A stretch of 64,000 nucleotides of DNA from Pelobates cultripes (GCA_933207985.1 OW240921.1:118138907-118202906), one strand, 5' to 3'; positions 20,096 through 32,989 are shown, numbered from the stretch's first letter. Notes: generated from the letters alone by a model not told the origin. Numbers and translations: made by a program.

Positions 20096-20429
20096 CACAC
20101 ATAAAATAGTTTTACATTTAAAAGGCTACTTAAAATCACCTATCTCAGCAAACAAATATGGAGATTCAGTTCCAACATATGGCCATATTGTGTTAAGCCC
20201 AACACTGCTTCACAGTAATATTGGTGAGTCCGACACTAATTCCAATGTAGGAGACAAATTAAATAGTGTTAATGCTAAATAAACTGAAGTGTATTTTTAT
20301 AATCTGTTCTAAGAGCATTATGAATATATGCAACTCAAAATTATTGTCATAAAAACACAATTCAGTAAGATGTAGTGTCAAAACTAAACAATTAGAGTGA
20401 TAGTGCGTTGATGTGTTTATAGTTATATG

Positions 20430-20640
20430 GATATGATAAAATGACAGACAGTATAACAGACATAATGACACTGTGATATGACAGACAGTCAGTCAGAATT
20501 ACAGAGTGATATAACAGACATTGTGATAGTATGACAGGAAGAATGACAGTGTGATAGAATGACAGACAGTGTGACAATGTCAGAAAGACATAATGACGTG
20601 ATAGAATGACAGACATACAGAGTAACACATAGAAAGCACA
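20430..20640. repeat. GACAGACAG tandem array, right part
   Basis: Same short units as 19610-20000. The two blocks are separated by about 430 bp, including the dispersed repeat at 20001. Confidence 0.8.
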
Positions 20641-20641
20641 C

Positions 20642-20808
20642 AGTGCCAGCCCCCCAGCTCTCCTCCTTCTCCTCCATGTCACTACGCCCTCCTCCCCAGT
20701 GCCAGCCCCCCAGCTCTCCTCCTTCTCCTCCATGTGTTTCCCCCTCCTCCCCTGTGCCAGCCCCCCAGCTCTCCTCCTTCTCCTCCATGTCATTATCCCC
20801 CTCCTCCT
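20642..20808. repeat. 56-bp GC-rich tandem repeat, three units
   Basis: AGTGCCAGCCCCCCAGCTCT followed by CCTCCTTCTCCTCCATGT begins at 20642, 20698 and about 20753. It is pyrimidine-rich on the plus strand. Confidence 0.9.
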
Positions 20809-20935
20809 GGCTGCATGATGCTGCAGACCCAGACATCTTCCTGCCACCCAGCAGCAGGCTCTCCTCAGCCCAAGCCACCCTCTGGATAACGGGTCCCTGA
20901 GCCAGCCTGACCGGTGAGTACCATACTGCCCCTAT
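20809..20935 (+). other. GC-rich single-copy block with splice-donor-like site
   Basis: A GC-rich stretch ends in GACCGGTGAGTACC near 20908-20921, a good match to a 5' splice-site consensus. An 85-aa Ser/Pro-rich frame crosses the block but resembles nothing I know. It could be a first exon or chance; there is no supporting exon partner in the window. Confidence 0.2.
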
Positions 20936-22160
20936 TATCATGCTAGCCCCATGCTATGTGCCCCCTGTGCCTCTTACATTGCCCATACAGCGCAGGGAGG
21001 CAATGCTCCTCCACCTCTGCCAGCATCTCTGCCCATTGTTTAGAAAGCCCCTTCCATCTCATACATGGCTCCTCTCGTACCAATGAGAGAGGCTCACTGC
21101 ATGCATTGGGTGACTGGTACTCAGATTGGCACGGAAGGACAGAGACTGGCAGCTTAGACGGATATTTAGAGACTGGCACTATTAGACTGACACTGGGAGA
21201 CTGGCATTATTAGACTGACACTAGGAGACTGGCACTATTAGACTGATGAGACTGGCACTCAGATAAGCACGGAGTACAGAGACTGGCAGCTCAGACGGAC
21301 ACTGAGAGACTGGCAGCTTAGACTGACACTAGGAGACTGGCACTATTAGACTAACACTGGGAGACTGGCATGGTACTGGCAGTCTGACTGGCATATTAGA
21401 CTAACACTGGGAGACTGGCATGGTGCTGGCAGTCTGACTGGCACTATTAGACTAACACTGGGAGACTAGCATGGTACTGGCAGTCTGACTGGCACTATTA
21501 GACTAACACTGGGAGACTGGCATGGTGCTGGCAGTCAGACTGGCACTATTAGACTGACACTGGGAGACTGACACTGGGAGACTGACACTTTTAGACTGAC
21601 ACTGGGAGACTGGCATGGTGCTGGCAGTCAGACTGGCACTATTAGACTGACACTGGGAGACTGACACTGGGAGACTGGCATAGTGCTGTCAGTCAGACTG
21701 GCACTATTAGACTGACACTGGGAGACTGACACTTTTAGACTGACACTGGGAGACTGGCATGGTGCTGGCAGTCAGACTGGCACTATTAGACTGACACTGG
21801 GAGACTGACACTGGGAGACTGGCATAGTGCTGTCAGTCAGACTGGCACTATTAGACTGACACTGGGAGACTGACACTTTTAGACTGACACTGGGAGACTG
21901 GCATGGTGCTGGCAGTCAGACTGGCACTATTAGACTGACACTGGGAGACTGACACGTTTAGACTGACACTGGGAGACTGGCATGGTGCTGGCAGTCAGAC
22001 TGGCACTATTAGACTGACACTTTTAGACTGACACTGGGAGACTGGCATGGTACTGGCAGTCAGACTGGCACTATTAGACTGACACATGAGGACTGGGAGA
22101 CTGGCACTGACTACAGAGAGGCTGGCACAATGGACTTGGGAACTGGCACTGGGTAACGCT
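20936..22160. repeat. GACTGGCACTATTAGACTGACACTGGGA minisatellite
   Basis: Variants of GACTGACACTGGGA, GACTGGCACTATTA and GGCATGGTGCTGGCAGTCA are arranged in a partly regular higher-order pattern. For example, GGCATAGTGCTGTCAGTCAG recurs about 145 bp apart (about 21677 and 21822). The array is less ordered at both edges. Confidence 0.92.
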
Positions 22161-22990
22161 CACGTGTTAGAGGCAGAATGGCCCTAAGTATGCACTACCT
22201 AGGGCCATTAGTACATTAATCTAATCAGTGAGTGTTGAACATAGTGATTGAGATTATACTAGCAAAGAGGAGATGAATATTATCAGTGAGTATACACTAC
22301 AGGTGAGTACCTAGTATAATGCAGTGAGTAATCAACTGAGTATTCAATTGCATTAAAGTGTTCACTTACATTAACTATTGAGTATTCGCACTGTAAGTAC
22401 TAAGTGCTATCAGTCAGTATAAGGGAGGGAGTGCTGAGTGTTATTGGGACAGTATCTTTGGGTATTGTGTAAGTAAGGGCAGGGAGTATTCTGTGTTGGC
22501 AGTCAGTACTGTGTTTGGCCATGAATCATTTTATTAGCAACTAGTATTGACAGTGAGTACTGAATATTGTGTACTAACAGGTGTGCTGTCTGCAATCATG
22601 ATGTGTATTGGCAGCTAGTACAATGCCAAGAGCACTGTGTAACAGCAATGCACTGTGTATATTGCCAGTGGGCCCTGTGCAGTGTATACTAGCAGTGAGC
22701 ACTGTGTAGAAATGTGCAGTGTATATTAAGAATAAGTGTTGTGTATAGCAATGTGCTGTGTATATTTGCAGTAAGCACTGTCAGTAATGTGCAGTGTATA
22801 CTGCTAGTGAGTGCTGTGTATTTGAAATGTGTAGTGTATATTGCCAGTGAGCACTGTGTATGAGCAGCATGTAGTGTAAATTGCCAGTAAGCACAGTGTA
22901 CTAGCAATGCACTGTGTATATTTCCAGTGAACATTGCTTGTTAGCAATGTGCAGTGTATATTGACAGTGAGTGCTGTGTATTAGCAATGT
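22161..22990. repeat. Decayed flank of the 40-bp array
   Basis: Increasing density of GCAGTGTATA, GAGCACTGTG and GTGAGTACT motifs at irregular spacing. It merges into the regular 40-bp array near 22990. It looks like old array sequence at the edge that is no longer homogenised. Confidence 0.65.
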
Positions 22991-25900
22991 GCAGTGTATA
23001 TTACCAGGGAGCACTGTGTGTTATTAATGTGCAGTGTTTATTATAAGGAAGCAGTGTGTGTTATCAATGTGCAGTGTATATTACAAGGGAGCACTGTGAA
23101 TTATCAATGTGCAGTGTATATTACAAAGGAGCATTGTGTGTTATCAATGTGCAGTGTATATTACAAGGGAGCACTGTGTGTTATCAATGTGCAGTGTTAT
23201 TACCAAGGAGCACTGTGTGTTATCAATGTGCAGTGTATGTTCCAAGAAAGCACTGTGTGTTATCATTGAGCACTGTATATTACAAGGGAGCACGGTGTGT
23301 CATTACTGTGCAGTGTTATTACCAGGGAGCACTGTGTGTTATCAATGTGCAGTGTATATTACAAGGGAGCACTGTGAATTATCAATGTGCAGTGTATGTT
23401 ACAAGGGAGCACTGTGTGTTATCAAAGTGCAGTGTATATTACAAAGGAGCACTGTGTGTTATCAATGTGCAGTGTATATTACAAGGGAGCACGGTGTGTT
23501 ATCAATGTGAAGTGTATATTACAAGGGAGCACTGTGTGCTATCAATGTGAAGTGTTCATTACAAGAAAGCACTGTGTGTTATTCAGGTGCAGTGTATATA
23601 AGAAAGGAAGCACTGTGTGTTATCAATGTGCAGTGTATATTAAAAGGGAGCACTGTGTATTATCAATATGCAGTGTATATTACAAGGGAGCACTGTGTGC
23701 TATCAATGTGAAGTGTGCATTACAAGAAAGCACTGTGTGTTATTCAGGTGCAGTGTATATAAGAAAGGAAGCACTGTGTGTTATCAATGTGCAGTGTATA
23801 TTAAAAGGGAGCACTGTGTATTATCAATATGCAGTGTATATTACAAGGGAGCACTGCGTGTTATCAGTGTGCAGTGTATATTACAAGGGAGCACTGTATG
23901 TTATTAATGTGCAGTGTATATTACAAGGGAGCACAGTGTATTATCAGTATGCAGTGCATATTACTAGGGAGCCCTGCGTGTTATCAATGTGCAGTGTTAT
24001 TACCAGGGAGCACTGTGTGTTATCAATGTGCAGTGTATATTACCAAGGAGCACTGTGTGTTATCAATGTGCAGTGTTCATTACAAGAAAGCACTGTGTGT
24101 TATTCAGGTGCAGTGTATATAAGAAAGGAAGCACTGTGTGTTATCAATGTGCACTGTATATTACAAGGGAGCACAGTGTGTTATCAATGTGCAGTGTTAT
24201 TACCAGGGAGCACTGTGTGTTAGCAATGTGCAGTGTATATTACAAGGGAGCACGTGTGTTATTAATGTGCAGTGTTATTACCAGGGAGCACTGTGTGTTA
24301 TCAATGTGCAGTGTATATTACAAGGGAGCACTGTGAATTATCAATGTGCAGTGTATATTACAAGGGAGCACTGTGTGCTATCAATGTGAAGTGTTCATTA
24401 CAAGAAAGCACTGTGTGTTATTCAGGTGCAGTGTATATAAGAAAGGAAGCACTGTGTGTTATCAATGTGCAGTGTATATTAAAAGGGAGCACTGTGTATT
24501 ATCAATATGCAGTGTATATTACAAGGGAGCACTGTGTGTTATCAGTGTGCAGTGTATATTACAAGGGAGCACTGTATGTTATTAATGTGCAGTGTATATT
24601 ACAAGGGAGCACAGTGTATTATCAGTATGCAGTGCATATTACTAGGGAGCCCTGCGTGTTATCAATGTGCAGTGTTATTACCAGGGAGCACTGTGTGTTA
24701 TCAATGTGCAGTGTATATTACAAGGGAGCACTGTGAATTATAAATGTGCAGTGTATATTACCGGGGAGCACTGTTATCAATGTGCAGTGTTTATTTTCAA
24801 GGAGCACTGTGTGTTATCATAGTGCAGTGTATATTACCAGTGAGCACTGTGTGTTATCAATGTGCAGTGTATATTACAAGGGAGCACTGTGAATTATCAA
24901 TGTGCAGTGTATATTACCAGGGAGCACTGTTATCAATGTGCAGTGTTTATTTTCAAGGAGCACTGTGTGTTATCATAGTGCAGTGTATATTACCAGTGAG
25001 CACTGTGTGTTATCAATATGCAGTGTATATTACAAGGGAGCACAGTGTGTTATCAATGTGCAGTGAATATTACAAGGGAGCACTGTGAATTATCAATGTG
25101 CAGTGTGTATTACAAGTGGGCACTATGAATTATCAATGTGCAGTGTATATTGCCAGGGAGCACTGTGTGTGTTATCAAAGGGAGCACTGTGTGTTATCAC
25201 AGTACAGTGTATATTACCAGGGAGCACTGTGTTATTAATGTGCAGTGTTTATTACAAAGGAGCACTGTGTGTTATCACAGTACAGTGTATATTACCAGGG
25301 AGCACTGTGTTATTAATGTGCAGTGTTTATTACAAAGGAGCACTGTGTGTTATCATAGTACAGTGTATATTACCAGGGAGCACTGTGTTATCAATATGCA
25401 GTGCATATTACTAGGGAGCCCTGCGTGTTATCAATGTGCAGTGTTATTACCAGGGAGCACTGTGTGTTATCAATGTGCAGTGTATATTACAAGGGAGCAC
25501 TGTGAATTATCAATGTGCAGTGTATATTACCGGGGAGCACTGTTATCAATGTGCAGTGTTTATTTTCAAGGAGCACTGTGTGTTATCAATGTGCAGTGTA
25601 TGTTCCAAGAAAGCACTGTGTGTTATCATTGAGCACTGTATATTACAAGGGAGCACGGTGTGTCATTACTGTGCAGTGTTATTACCAGGGAGCACTGTGT
25701 GTTATCAATGTGCAGTGTATATTACAAGGGAGCACTGTGAATTATCAATGTGCAGTGTATATTACAAGGGAGCACTGTGTGCTATCAATGTGAAGTGTTC
25801 ATTACAAGAAAGCACTGTGTGTTATTCAGGTGCAGTGTATATAAGAAAGGAAGCACTGTGTGTTATCAATGTGCAGTGTATATTAAAAGGGAGCACTGTG

Positions 25901-28345
25901 TATTATCAATATGCAGTGTATATTACAAGGGAGCACTGTGTGTTATCAGTGTGCAGTGTATATTACAAGGGAGCACTGTATGTTATTAATGTGCAGTGTA
26001 TATTACAAGGGAGCACAGTGTATTATCAGTATGCAGTGCATATTACTAGGGAGCCCTGCGTGTTATCAATGTGCAGTGTTATTACCAGGGAGCACTGTGT
26101 GTTATCAATGTGCAGTGTATATTACAAGGGAGCACTGTGAATTATAAATGTGCAGTGTATATTACCGGGGAGCACTGTTATCAATGTGCAGTGTTTATTT
26201 TCAAGGAGCACTGTGTGTTATCATAGTGCAGTGTATATTACCAGTGAGCACTGTGTGTTATCAATGTGCAGTGTATATTACAAGGGAGCACTGTGAATTA
26301 TCAATGTGCAGTGTATATTACCAGGGAGCACTGTTATCAATGTGCAGTGTTTATTTTCAAGGAGCACAGTGTGTTATCAATGTGCAGTGAATATTACAAG
26401 GGAGCACTGTGAATTATCAATGTGCAGTGTGTATTACAAGTGGGCACTATGAATTATCAATGTGCAGTGTATATTGCCAGGGAGCACTGTGTGTGTTATC
26501 AAAGGGAGCACTGTGTGTTATCACAGTACAGTGTATATTACCAGGGAGCACTGTGTTATTAATGTGCAGTGTTTATTACAAAGGAGCACTGTGTGTTATC
26601 ACAGTACAGTGTATATTACCAGGGAGCACTGTGTTATTAATGTGCAGTGTTTATTACAAAGGAGCACTGTGTGTTATCATAGTACAGTGTATATTACCAG
26701 GGAGCACTGTGTTATCAATATGCAGTGCATATTACTAGGGAGCCCTGCGTGTTATCAATGTGCAGTGTTATTACCAGGGAGCACTGTGTGTTATCAATGT
26801 GCAGTGTATATTACAAGGGAGCACTGTGAATTATCAATGTGCAGTGTATATTACCGGGGAGCACTGTTATCAATGTGCAGTGTTTATTTTCAAGGAGCAC
26901 TGTGTGTTATCATAGTACAGCGTATATTACCAGGGAGCACTGTGTTATTAATGTGCAGTGTATATTATAAGTGAGCACTGTGTGTTATCAATGTGCAGTG
27001 TGTATTACAAGGGAGCACTGTGAATTATCAATGTGCAGTGTATATTACTAGGGACCACTGTGTGTTATCAATATGCAGTGAATATTACAAGGGAGCACTG
27101 TGTGTTATCACAGTACAGTGTATATTACCAGGGAGCACTGTGTTATTAATGTGCAGTGTTTATTACAAATGAGCACTGTGTGTTATCATAGTACAGTGTA
27201 TATTACCAGGGAGCACTGTGTTATTAATGTGCAGTGGATATGATAAGTGAGCACTGTGTGTTATCAATGTGCAGTGAGTATTACAAGGGAGCACTGTGAA
27301 TTATCAATGTGCAGTGTATATTACTAGGGACCACTGTGTGTTATCAATATGCAGTGAATATTACAAGGGAGCACTGTGAACTATCAATGTGCAGTGTATA
27401 TTACTAGGGACCACTGTGTGTTATCAATATGCAGTGAGTATTACAAGGGAGCATTATGAATTATCAATGTGCAGTGTATATTACTAGGGACCACTGTGTG
27501 TTATCAATATGCAGTGAATATTACAAGGGAGCACTGTGAACTATCAATGTGCAGTGTATATTACTAGGGACCACTGTGTGTTATCAATATGCAGTGAGTA
27601 TTACAAGGGAGCATTATGAATTATCAATGTGCAGTGTATATTACTAGGGACCACTGTGTGTTATCAATATGCAGTGAATATTACAAGGGAGCACTGTGAA
27701 CTATCAATGTGCAGTGTATATTACAAGGGAGCACTGTGTGTTATCAATGTGCAGTGAATATTACAAGGGAGCAGAATTATCAATGTAGTGTAGGGAAGTG
27801 TGTTATCAATGTGCAGTGTTTATTACAGGGACACTATGTGTTAGCAATGTGCAGTGTATATTACAAGGGAGCACGTGTGTTATTAATGTGCAGTGTTATT
27901 ACCAGGGAGCACTGTGTGTTATCAATGTGCAGTGTATATTACCAAGGAGCACTGTGAATTATCAATGTGCAGTGTATTCATTACAAGAGCACTGTGTGTT
28001 ATTCAGCAGCATGTGTTATATGTGCAGTGTATATTACAAGGGAGCACGTGTGTTATTAATGTGCAGTGTTATTACCAGGGAGCACTGTGTGTTATCAATG
28101 TGCAGTGTATATTACAAGGGAGCACTGTGAATTATCAATGTGCAGTGTATGTTACAAGGGAGCACTTTGTGTTATCAAAGTGCAGTGTATATTACAAAGG
28201 AGCACTGTGTGTTAGCAATGTGCAGTGTATATTACAAGGGAGCACGTGTGTTATTAATGTGCAGTGTTATTACCAGGGAGCACTGTGTGTTATCAATGTG
28301 CAGTGTTTATTGCCAGGGAGCACTATGTGTTATGAATGGCGACAC
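22991..28345. repeat. 40-bp satellite-like array with 1.4-kb higher-order duplication
   Basis: The 40-bp unit is TTATCAATGTGCAGTGTATA followed by TTACAAGGGAGCACTGTGTG. There are well over 100 variant copies. A block starting at 24281 is repeated from 25685 (offset 1404) and continues after an 80-bp deletion at offset 1324 to about 26750. A local repeat of unit pairs with ACTAGGGACC variants fills 27000-27700. Because 40 is not divisible by three, all plus-strand frames open intermittently; none is a gene. Confidence 0.97.
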
Positions 28346-28840
28346 ACACTGATTTGTACCCCAGTGATGTTCACTTTCAATATAGGATCAATATGAGTCT
28401 GTGCCATCATGTGTGGTTATAGATTACACCAAGTTAAATAAATATACATCTATCATCTGTTTGACGTGCAGTCCCGTCCAGTGTGCATTAATTTATCCTA
28501 AAGTAAGACAGTAAGGAAAAGAGAGACTAGGTAGGTATACAGCTATAGACACAGATACACAGATCTACTGTGATTATAATGACAAATTAAACATGTGTAG
28601 CATCCAGCAACATCAACATGCATTCCCTCAAATCTACACAATGTGGGGTATGTCAGTATTCCCCTTGCTCTACCCCCAAGTTCCTTTTTCCTCCTATTGA
28701 TTATACCACTCGTTACATTCCCCGAATACGACAAATGACTAATATTACTATGAATAAAAAGGTATATTCACAATTTAAAGTATTTTTTTTTTTTTTATTC
28801 CTTGAACTAAAAACAAAGATTGTGAAAGTAGCTAAAAGGG
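28346..28840. other. Unassigned sequence
   Basis: The 40-bp array stops abruptly at about 28340. The following sequence has no recognised gene or repeat and ends in a T run near 28790. Confidence 0.5.
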
Positions 28841-28985
28841 TTATTCACTAAACTGAAAACTGCAGAAAATTGTAAATCAATTTCAAACTTAATATCAAAC
28901 TGGAAAAATTCTCCCACTTAGGTATGTTTCCAGTTTGGCTTCAACTTAAAATTCTCGTCAATTTAGTGAAAAACTCTGTTAGTGT
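28841..28985. mobile_element. Palindromic MITE, diverged
   Basis: GGGTTATTCACTAAACTGAA at the left and AATTTAGTGAAAAACTCTG at the right form imperfect inverted ends. A CCAGTTTGGC centre is shared with the copies at 32385 and 32990. Confidence 0.5.
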
Positions 28986-29244
28986 TCCAGAAAATCCAGC
29001 ACTGACATTGGGGGAAAGATTTGTTTAAAAACCAAAGCTTACTCTTGCATCATTTTTTTGTTTTATTTGACGTTTAATTTTTTTTTTTCCTGCAATTCAT
29101 CCAAATAAATTCCTGGTAGTCTTCAAACGAATTGATTCCGAAAATGGTAAAAAGGATGTAAAAAGTAAATAAAACTTCAAGTCAATTATCAGTGTTATTC
29201 ACCGAAGTGATAATTCAAAGTGCCTTTGGCATTTAGGATAGATG

Positions 29245-30308
29245 TCACAGGTCGGAGAGTCTTCCTCCACTGCAGAGTTGTGTGGGATCCGTCTCTTCAA
29301 ATCGGTATGGGGTCTTTCCCCTAGTTGTATTCAGAAAAGCAGCCTTATCCTGCCCATTCTGGAACTTTACCAGGAGATTGCTTGTAGCGGTTGCTGTGCT
29401 TGGTTGAGGTTTGGGCAGGTGAAATATGCCACCAAGAGTTATGCTCTTTGTTTTGAAGGCAGTAGAGAATTGTGACATTTCTGCTATGGTGATGCTATCA
29501 GACAGGCCCCTGATCTTAAAGGACCACTCCACACTTACAGACTCCCACCTTCCTATTTTCATGTATGTATTCATTGGGAATATAGTTTAAAATAGCTTAC
29601 AAAAGCCACAGTTCTTATGACTGCAGCTTTTGTAAGCCCCTCCTCTTTCCCCCCAGAACAGACTTTCAGAGACTTCTCATTAAGAAGCCTCTGACTTGGT
29701 CCCCACGCACGCACCGGCTCATGCAGAATGTTGCATGCACGTATACCTGACCGTGCATGCACGTGTGTGCACACACGGCTGTTCGTGCACGTGTGCGCAC
29801 CCGGTCCAATGTGCAGGGATGAAGGGAAGTGGGAAGGAATCCTCCCTGGCTGTTTGATGGACAGCCAGGGGGGAGTTCCCTAGTTAATTTCTCATATAAA
29901 TCAGCACTTTTATAAACTTGGGTTAAGCGAGGATACTCCTCACCCACAAAGCACTTCAGCAAGATGAAGTGCTTTTGGGGTGTGGAGGGGTCCTTTAAGG
30001 TGTTTCCATTTTTTCCTATCTTCCTGTGCTGCTAGTTGGTGGTTTGGGTAACCTTGGGCGTAGGTAAGGTCTTGAACTTGTTTCTGCAACTCAGAGATCT
30101 GTGAGGTATGTGTTTCCATGGTTTGTTCCACTGCGGCCATTCGTGCATTAAACCCTTTGACCTCCTCCCTCGCTTGTGTGATTTCAGACGAGAGTGATGG
30201 CCTGAGATCTGCAAGGACACTGGTGAGTATGGGTGTTGTGACAGGAGGGAATTTTACCTTGTTCGTTGAAGAAGGCTTGGATGGACGCCTATAGTCCAGA
30301 TCAGCCAT
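29245..30308 (-). pseudogene. L1-like ORF1, interrupted by a MITE
   Basis: The likely start is the ATG at 30308 (M-A-D-L-D-Y-R-R). After a Pro/Ser/Lys-rich leader comes a coiled-coil stretch (A-R-E-E-V-K-G-F-N-A-R-M-A-A-V-E-Q-T-M-E, then S-E-L-Q-K-Q-V-Q-D-L). After removal of a TTAA-bounded MITE (29516-29998), the minus strand resumes with K-I-R-G-L-S-D-S-I, F-H-L-P-K-P-Q-P and L-L-V-K-F-Q-N-G-Q-D-K, resembling the RNA-binding domain of L1 ORF1 proteins. ORF1p is an RNA chaperone that coats LINE RNA. No ORF2 is visible downstream (below 29245), so this is a fragment. Confidence 0.75.
29516..29998. mobile_element. TTAA-bounded MITE (T2/Kolobok-like) inside L1 ORF1
   Basis: It begins TTAAAGGACCACTCCAC and ends GTGGAGGGGTCCTTTAA, so the ends are inverted and bounded by TTAA. 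The TTAAAGGRR terminus and TTAA duplication are those described for Xenopus T2 MITEs. It interrupts the L1 ORF1 similarity. Confidence 0.75.
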
Positions 30309-30571
30309 GCTGTGCAGAGGTAAGTCACCAGAGTCGCATGAGAAGTCATGCGGCCTCCGCAGTGAATCCCTTGGCTGTGAACCTGGGGCTATTCGGCCTC
30401 GGTTTTTTAGATTTTCTCCCCATCTAGTAAGGAGGTCCTGGAGGCTGTCTGTGTGGTCATGGTGTCCCCTGTGTTGCCGGTATGTTAATAATTTCGTCCC
30501 ATTTACATGGAGCTCCCCGGACTTGCGACCACTCGCATTGGGACCTAGCTCCACACCCCACCAGTTCAGCT

Positions 30572-30690
30572 ATTTTGACCTTAGATTTGAAATTCACTTT
30601 GAATTCTCACTTGAATAATAATTCTGTAGACTTTCAGTTCAGCTACATTGTCCTTAAAATGCACTTTTAATTCCAGACAATTGTCACTTT
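30572..30690. mobile_element. Palindromic MITE fragment (GAATTCTCACTT family)
   Basis: CTATTTTGACCTTAGATTTG and ACTTTGAATTCTCACTT match the right arms at 15740-15790 and 33090-33150. Truncated. Confidence 0.45.
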
Positions 30691-31199
30691 AGAAAGAATT
30701 CCAACAGTCCAGCTTTTGGCCTGGACAGTCCCGATTTCGGGGTCCTGTCCCGACGCCCATCTTTAATTCCCTGGTTCCCCGCATCATTACATGTGCTTGT
30801 GTTGTTCAGCATGCAGAGAGTACTTCAGCACATTTTTACTGACTAAGCCCTCTCAGGGTCCCTCCCTCCCAATTATCTGTGCATACCACATCTTCTTATC
30901 AGTTTTGAGCCAGTTTGTATTTTTTTTTTTTTTACTTCTTTTAGCCTGGCTGGAACTTTAGATAAAAAGACCTGTTCATATGAACATTCCACACAAATTG
31001 ACTATAGATTTTATTTTTGGCAGTTCTCTTTTATCTCGACTACATTACGGTCTATTAGGCAGGGTGTGTATAAAATATAGCTTATATAATAGCGTGCACA
31101 ACCCCCCCCTCCTGTAGTCACCTCAATAGGGGCACCTATAGTGAATGGGTGGGGTGTTCAAACCAATAGGAAATTGGTATGGATTCCAAATAAACTTGG
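30691..31199. other. Unassigned sequence
   Basis: No gene or recognised repeat. A T-rich run lies near 30920 and a C-run at 31102. Confidence 0.45.
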
Positions 31200-31294
31200 C
31201 AAAAAATGAGAATTGGGGGCACAACCCGGAACATGCTTTTCTCAGCAGTGGCGTTGCCTTAAAGACCAAAATTTATACAAAATACAGATTACTA
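31200..31294 (+). repeat. Dispersed repeat, copy 2 (partner at 20001-20095)
   Basis: Shares several blocks in the same order with 20001-20095, including GGAACATGCTTTT versus GGGACATGCGTTTT and AATACAGATTAC. Confidence 0.6.
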
Positions 31295-31706
31295 ATTTTC
31301 CTGTCACTATAGCTTCCTACACTGTCAATGCCCAACCCCTCCGTTCCACACACCCCCTCGGTGCAGAGGAGGTTAAAATCCCATTCCTACTGTGGGACTC
31401 TTATTTGCTTTTATTTAGACAAGCCTGCATTTATTGCCCTCTTGTAAGTGCAATTTTTAATATTAAAGTGTCGAATTTTTACTGTATCACGCGATTGGCT
31501 TTCTTTTGACGTTTGCAGTGACCAGTGGAAGTTTCCATCTTCATGTAACCCTTTATGTGGGTAGACTAACCTGAATTATCTGACGTCTTGTGAGTTTTCT
31601 CACTTTCCCCCTTCCCTCATTATTTATTCTGTTGTAACTGTATTATGCTATGTAGAGTTTTTGTTTTTTTGTATACTGTATTTGCTACAGGTACTCATTG
31701 CCTTAT

Positions 31707-31790
31707 ATTATTATTATTATTATTATTATTATTTTATTATTTATATAGTGCCAACAAATTCCGTAGCGCTGTACAATGGGAGCTACATTG
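31707..31790 (-). mobile_element. L2-like LINE 3' terminus with (ATA)n tail
   Basis: On the minus strand it reads CAGCGCTACGGAATTTGTTG, then GCACTATATAAATAAT and an ATA microsatellite. This matches the 3' end of the L2-like insert at 58853-59568 (AAAGCGCTACGGAATCTGTT) in the opposite orientation. Confidence 0.75.
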
Positions 31791-31879
31791 CTTATACTTA
31801 GTATAAGTATTTCCTTTTTTACTTTTGTTTGTGGTGTTGTGAGGTTCACCATAGTAACTCTTTTGCCCACTCCTACACC

Positions 31880-32290
31880 TCTGTCAGTGATTTAGTTTTT
31901 GTGCTTACCTTAAAATCCCATTCAGTCTCTTACCTGTGTCCAGTGCTGATGTCCCTCGGCGCTGGCTCAGGTCCGCTTTCTCTGGCCATGCTTGCATTAG
32001 GATCTTCCCATAGGAAAGCATTATTACATGCTTTCCTATGGGGTTTTGGGTGGCGCTGGATGTCCCAATGCACAGAGTGAGAACATCCAGCGTCATTTAG
32101 GTGGCCAAAAGTCGCCAAACAGCCCGGAAGTCCCTCTAGTGGCTCTCTGGTAGACAGCTACTAGAGGTGGAGTTAACCCAAGCAGGTAATTATTCCAGTT
32201 TAATAAAACCTGCAATAATTGCCTACCCATGGATAAGGGACCTGGGTCAGTGCACCCAGAACACTTCAATGAGTTAAACCATATTGCCAT
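31880..32290 (-). mobile_element. TTAA-type MITE, diverged copy
   Basis: It contains the palindromic core CATAGGAAAGCATTATTACA with its complement CTTTCCTATGGGG, and the GCACCCAGAACACTTCAATG arm shared (reverse orientation) with 49514-50006 and 53618-54078. Ends are eroded. Confidence 0.55.
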
Positions 32291-32384
32291 ATTTAACCCC
32301 ATTTTGGGGTAAAACTAGGACAATTCCCCAATCTTTCCCTTGACCTAAAATTTCTAATTCCATTTATGACTTCTCTGCGGTTCT

Positions 32385-32515
32385 CTGTTTAGTAAATCGG
32401 GCCAAAATAGCCGAACTGAAAGCAAAACTGACTTAGAGAATTTTCCAGTTTGGCTATTTTGGTCTTTAATTTGCAATTCTCTTTGAATTCTCAGTTTGGT
32501 GAATAACTATGTATA
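32385..32515. mobile_element. Palindromic MITE
   Basis: GCCAAAATAGCCGAACTGAA on the left pairs with CCAGTTTGGCTATTTTGG on the right. It ends in GAATTCTCAGTTTGGTGAAT. Confidence 0.6.
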
Positions 32516-32989
32516 TTTTATTCTTTCCCTGGATCTCAATACCTGGGAGATGTTCATGTCATCCGCAGTTTGCCTTCTGAAGGACTCTTGCGACTGATGG
32601 ATTGTTGGTAAACTACCATGGCAATGGAAATGGAACTTTGCTTTAAGCTCCACCCATTGTCAAAGGTCAGAAAATGGATTCTCCGTTTTATCTTATTTAT
32701 AACTAAAAACTAATGTTAATTTCAGAACAACGTCAACCTGGTGAAAAGGGGATAGAAAGGGGTTAATTTAAATACAAAACCTGCAAAGTGACAGAACCCT
32801 CGTGCTTATATTTTGTGACGAGAGAGGATAATATTTTTGTATATTTTCATAAATTTAGTGACTGTAGAAAAATAAATTTTTTTAGAATATATGAGTTTTC
32901 ACAAATCAATGAGTTGACGTAGATTATGAATTTTCCTGCTAAATTTCATCTTATCTTTACCAATACTTTCGCTTGTTAAATAAACACAC

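Noticed and set aside
22994..28396. Many 70-278-aa plus-strand frames rich in Cys, Tyr and Val
   Set aside because: Translations of the 40-bp array in every frame; repeat length not divisible by three and frames swap along the array.
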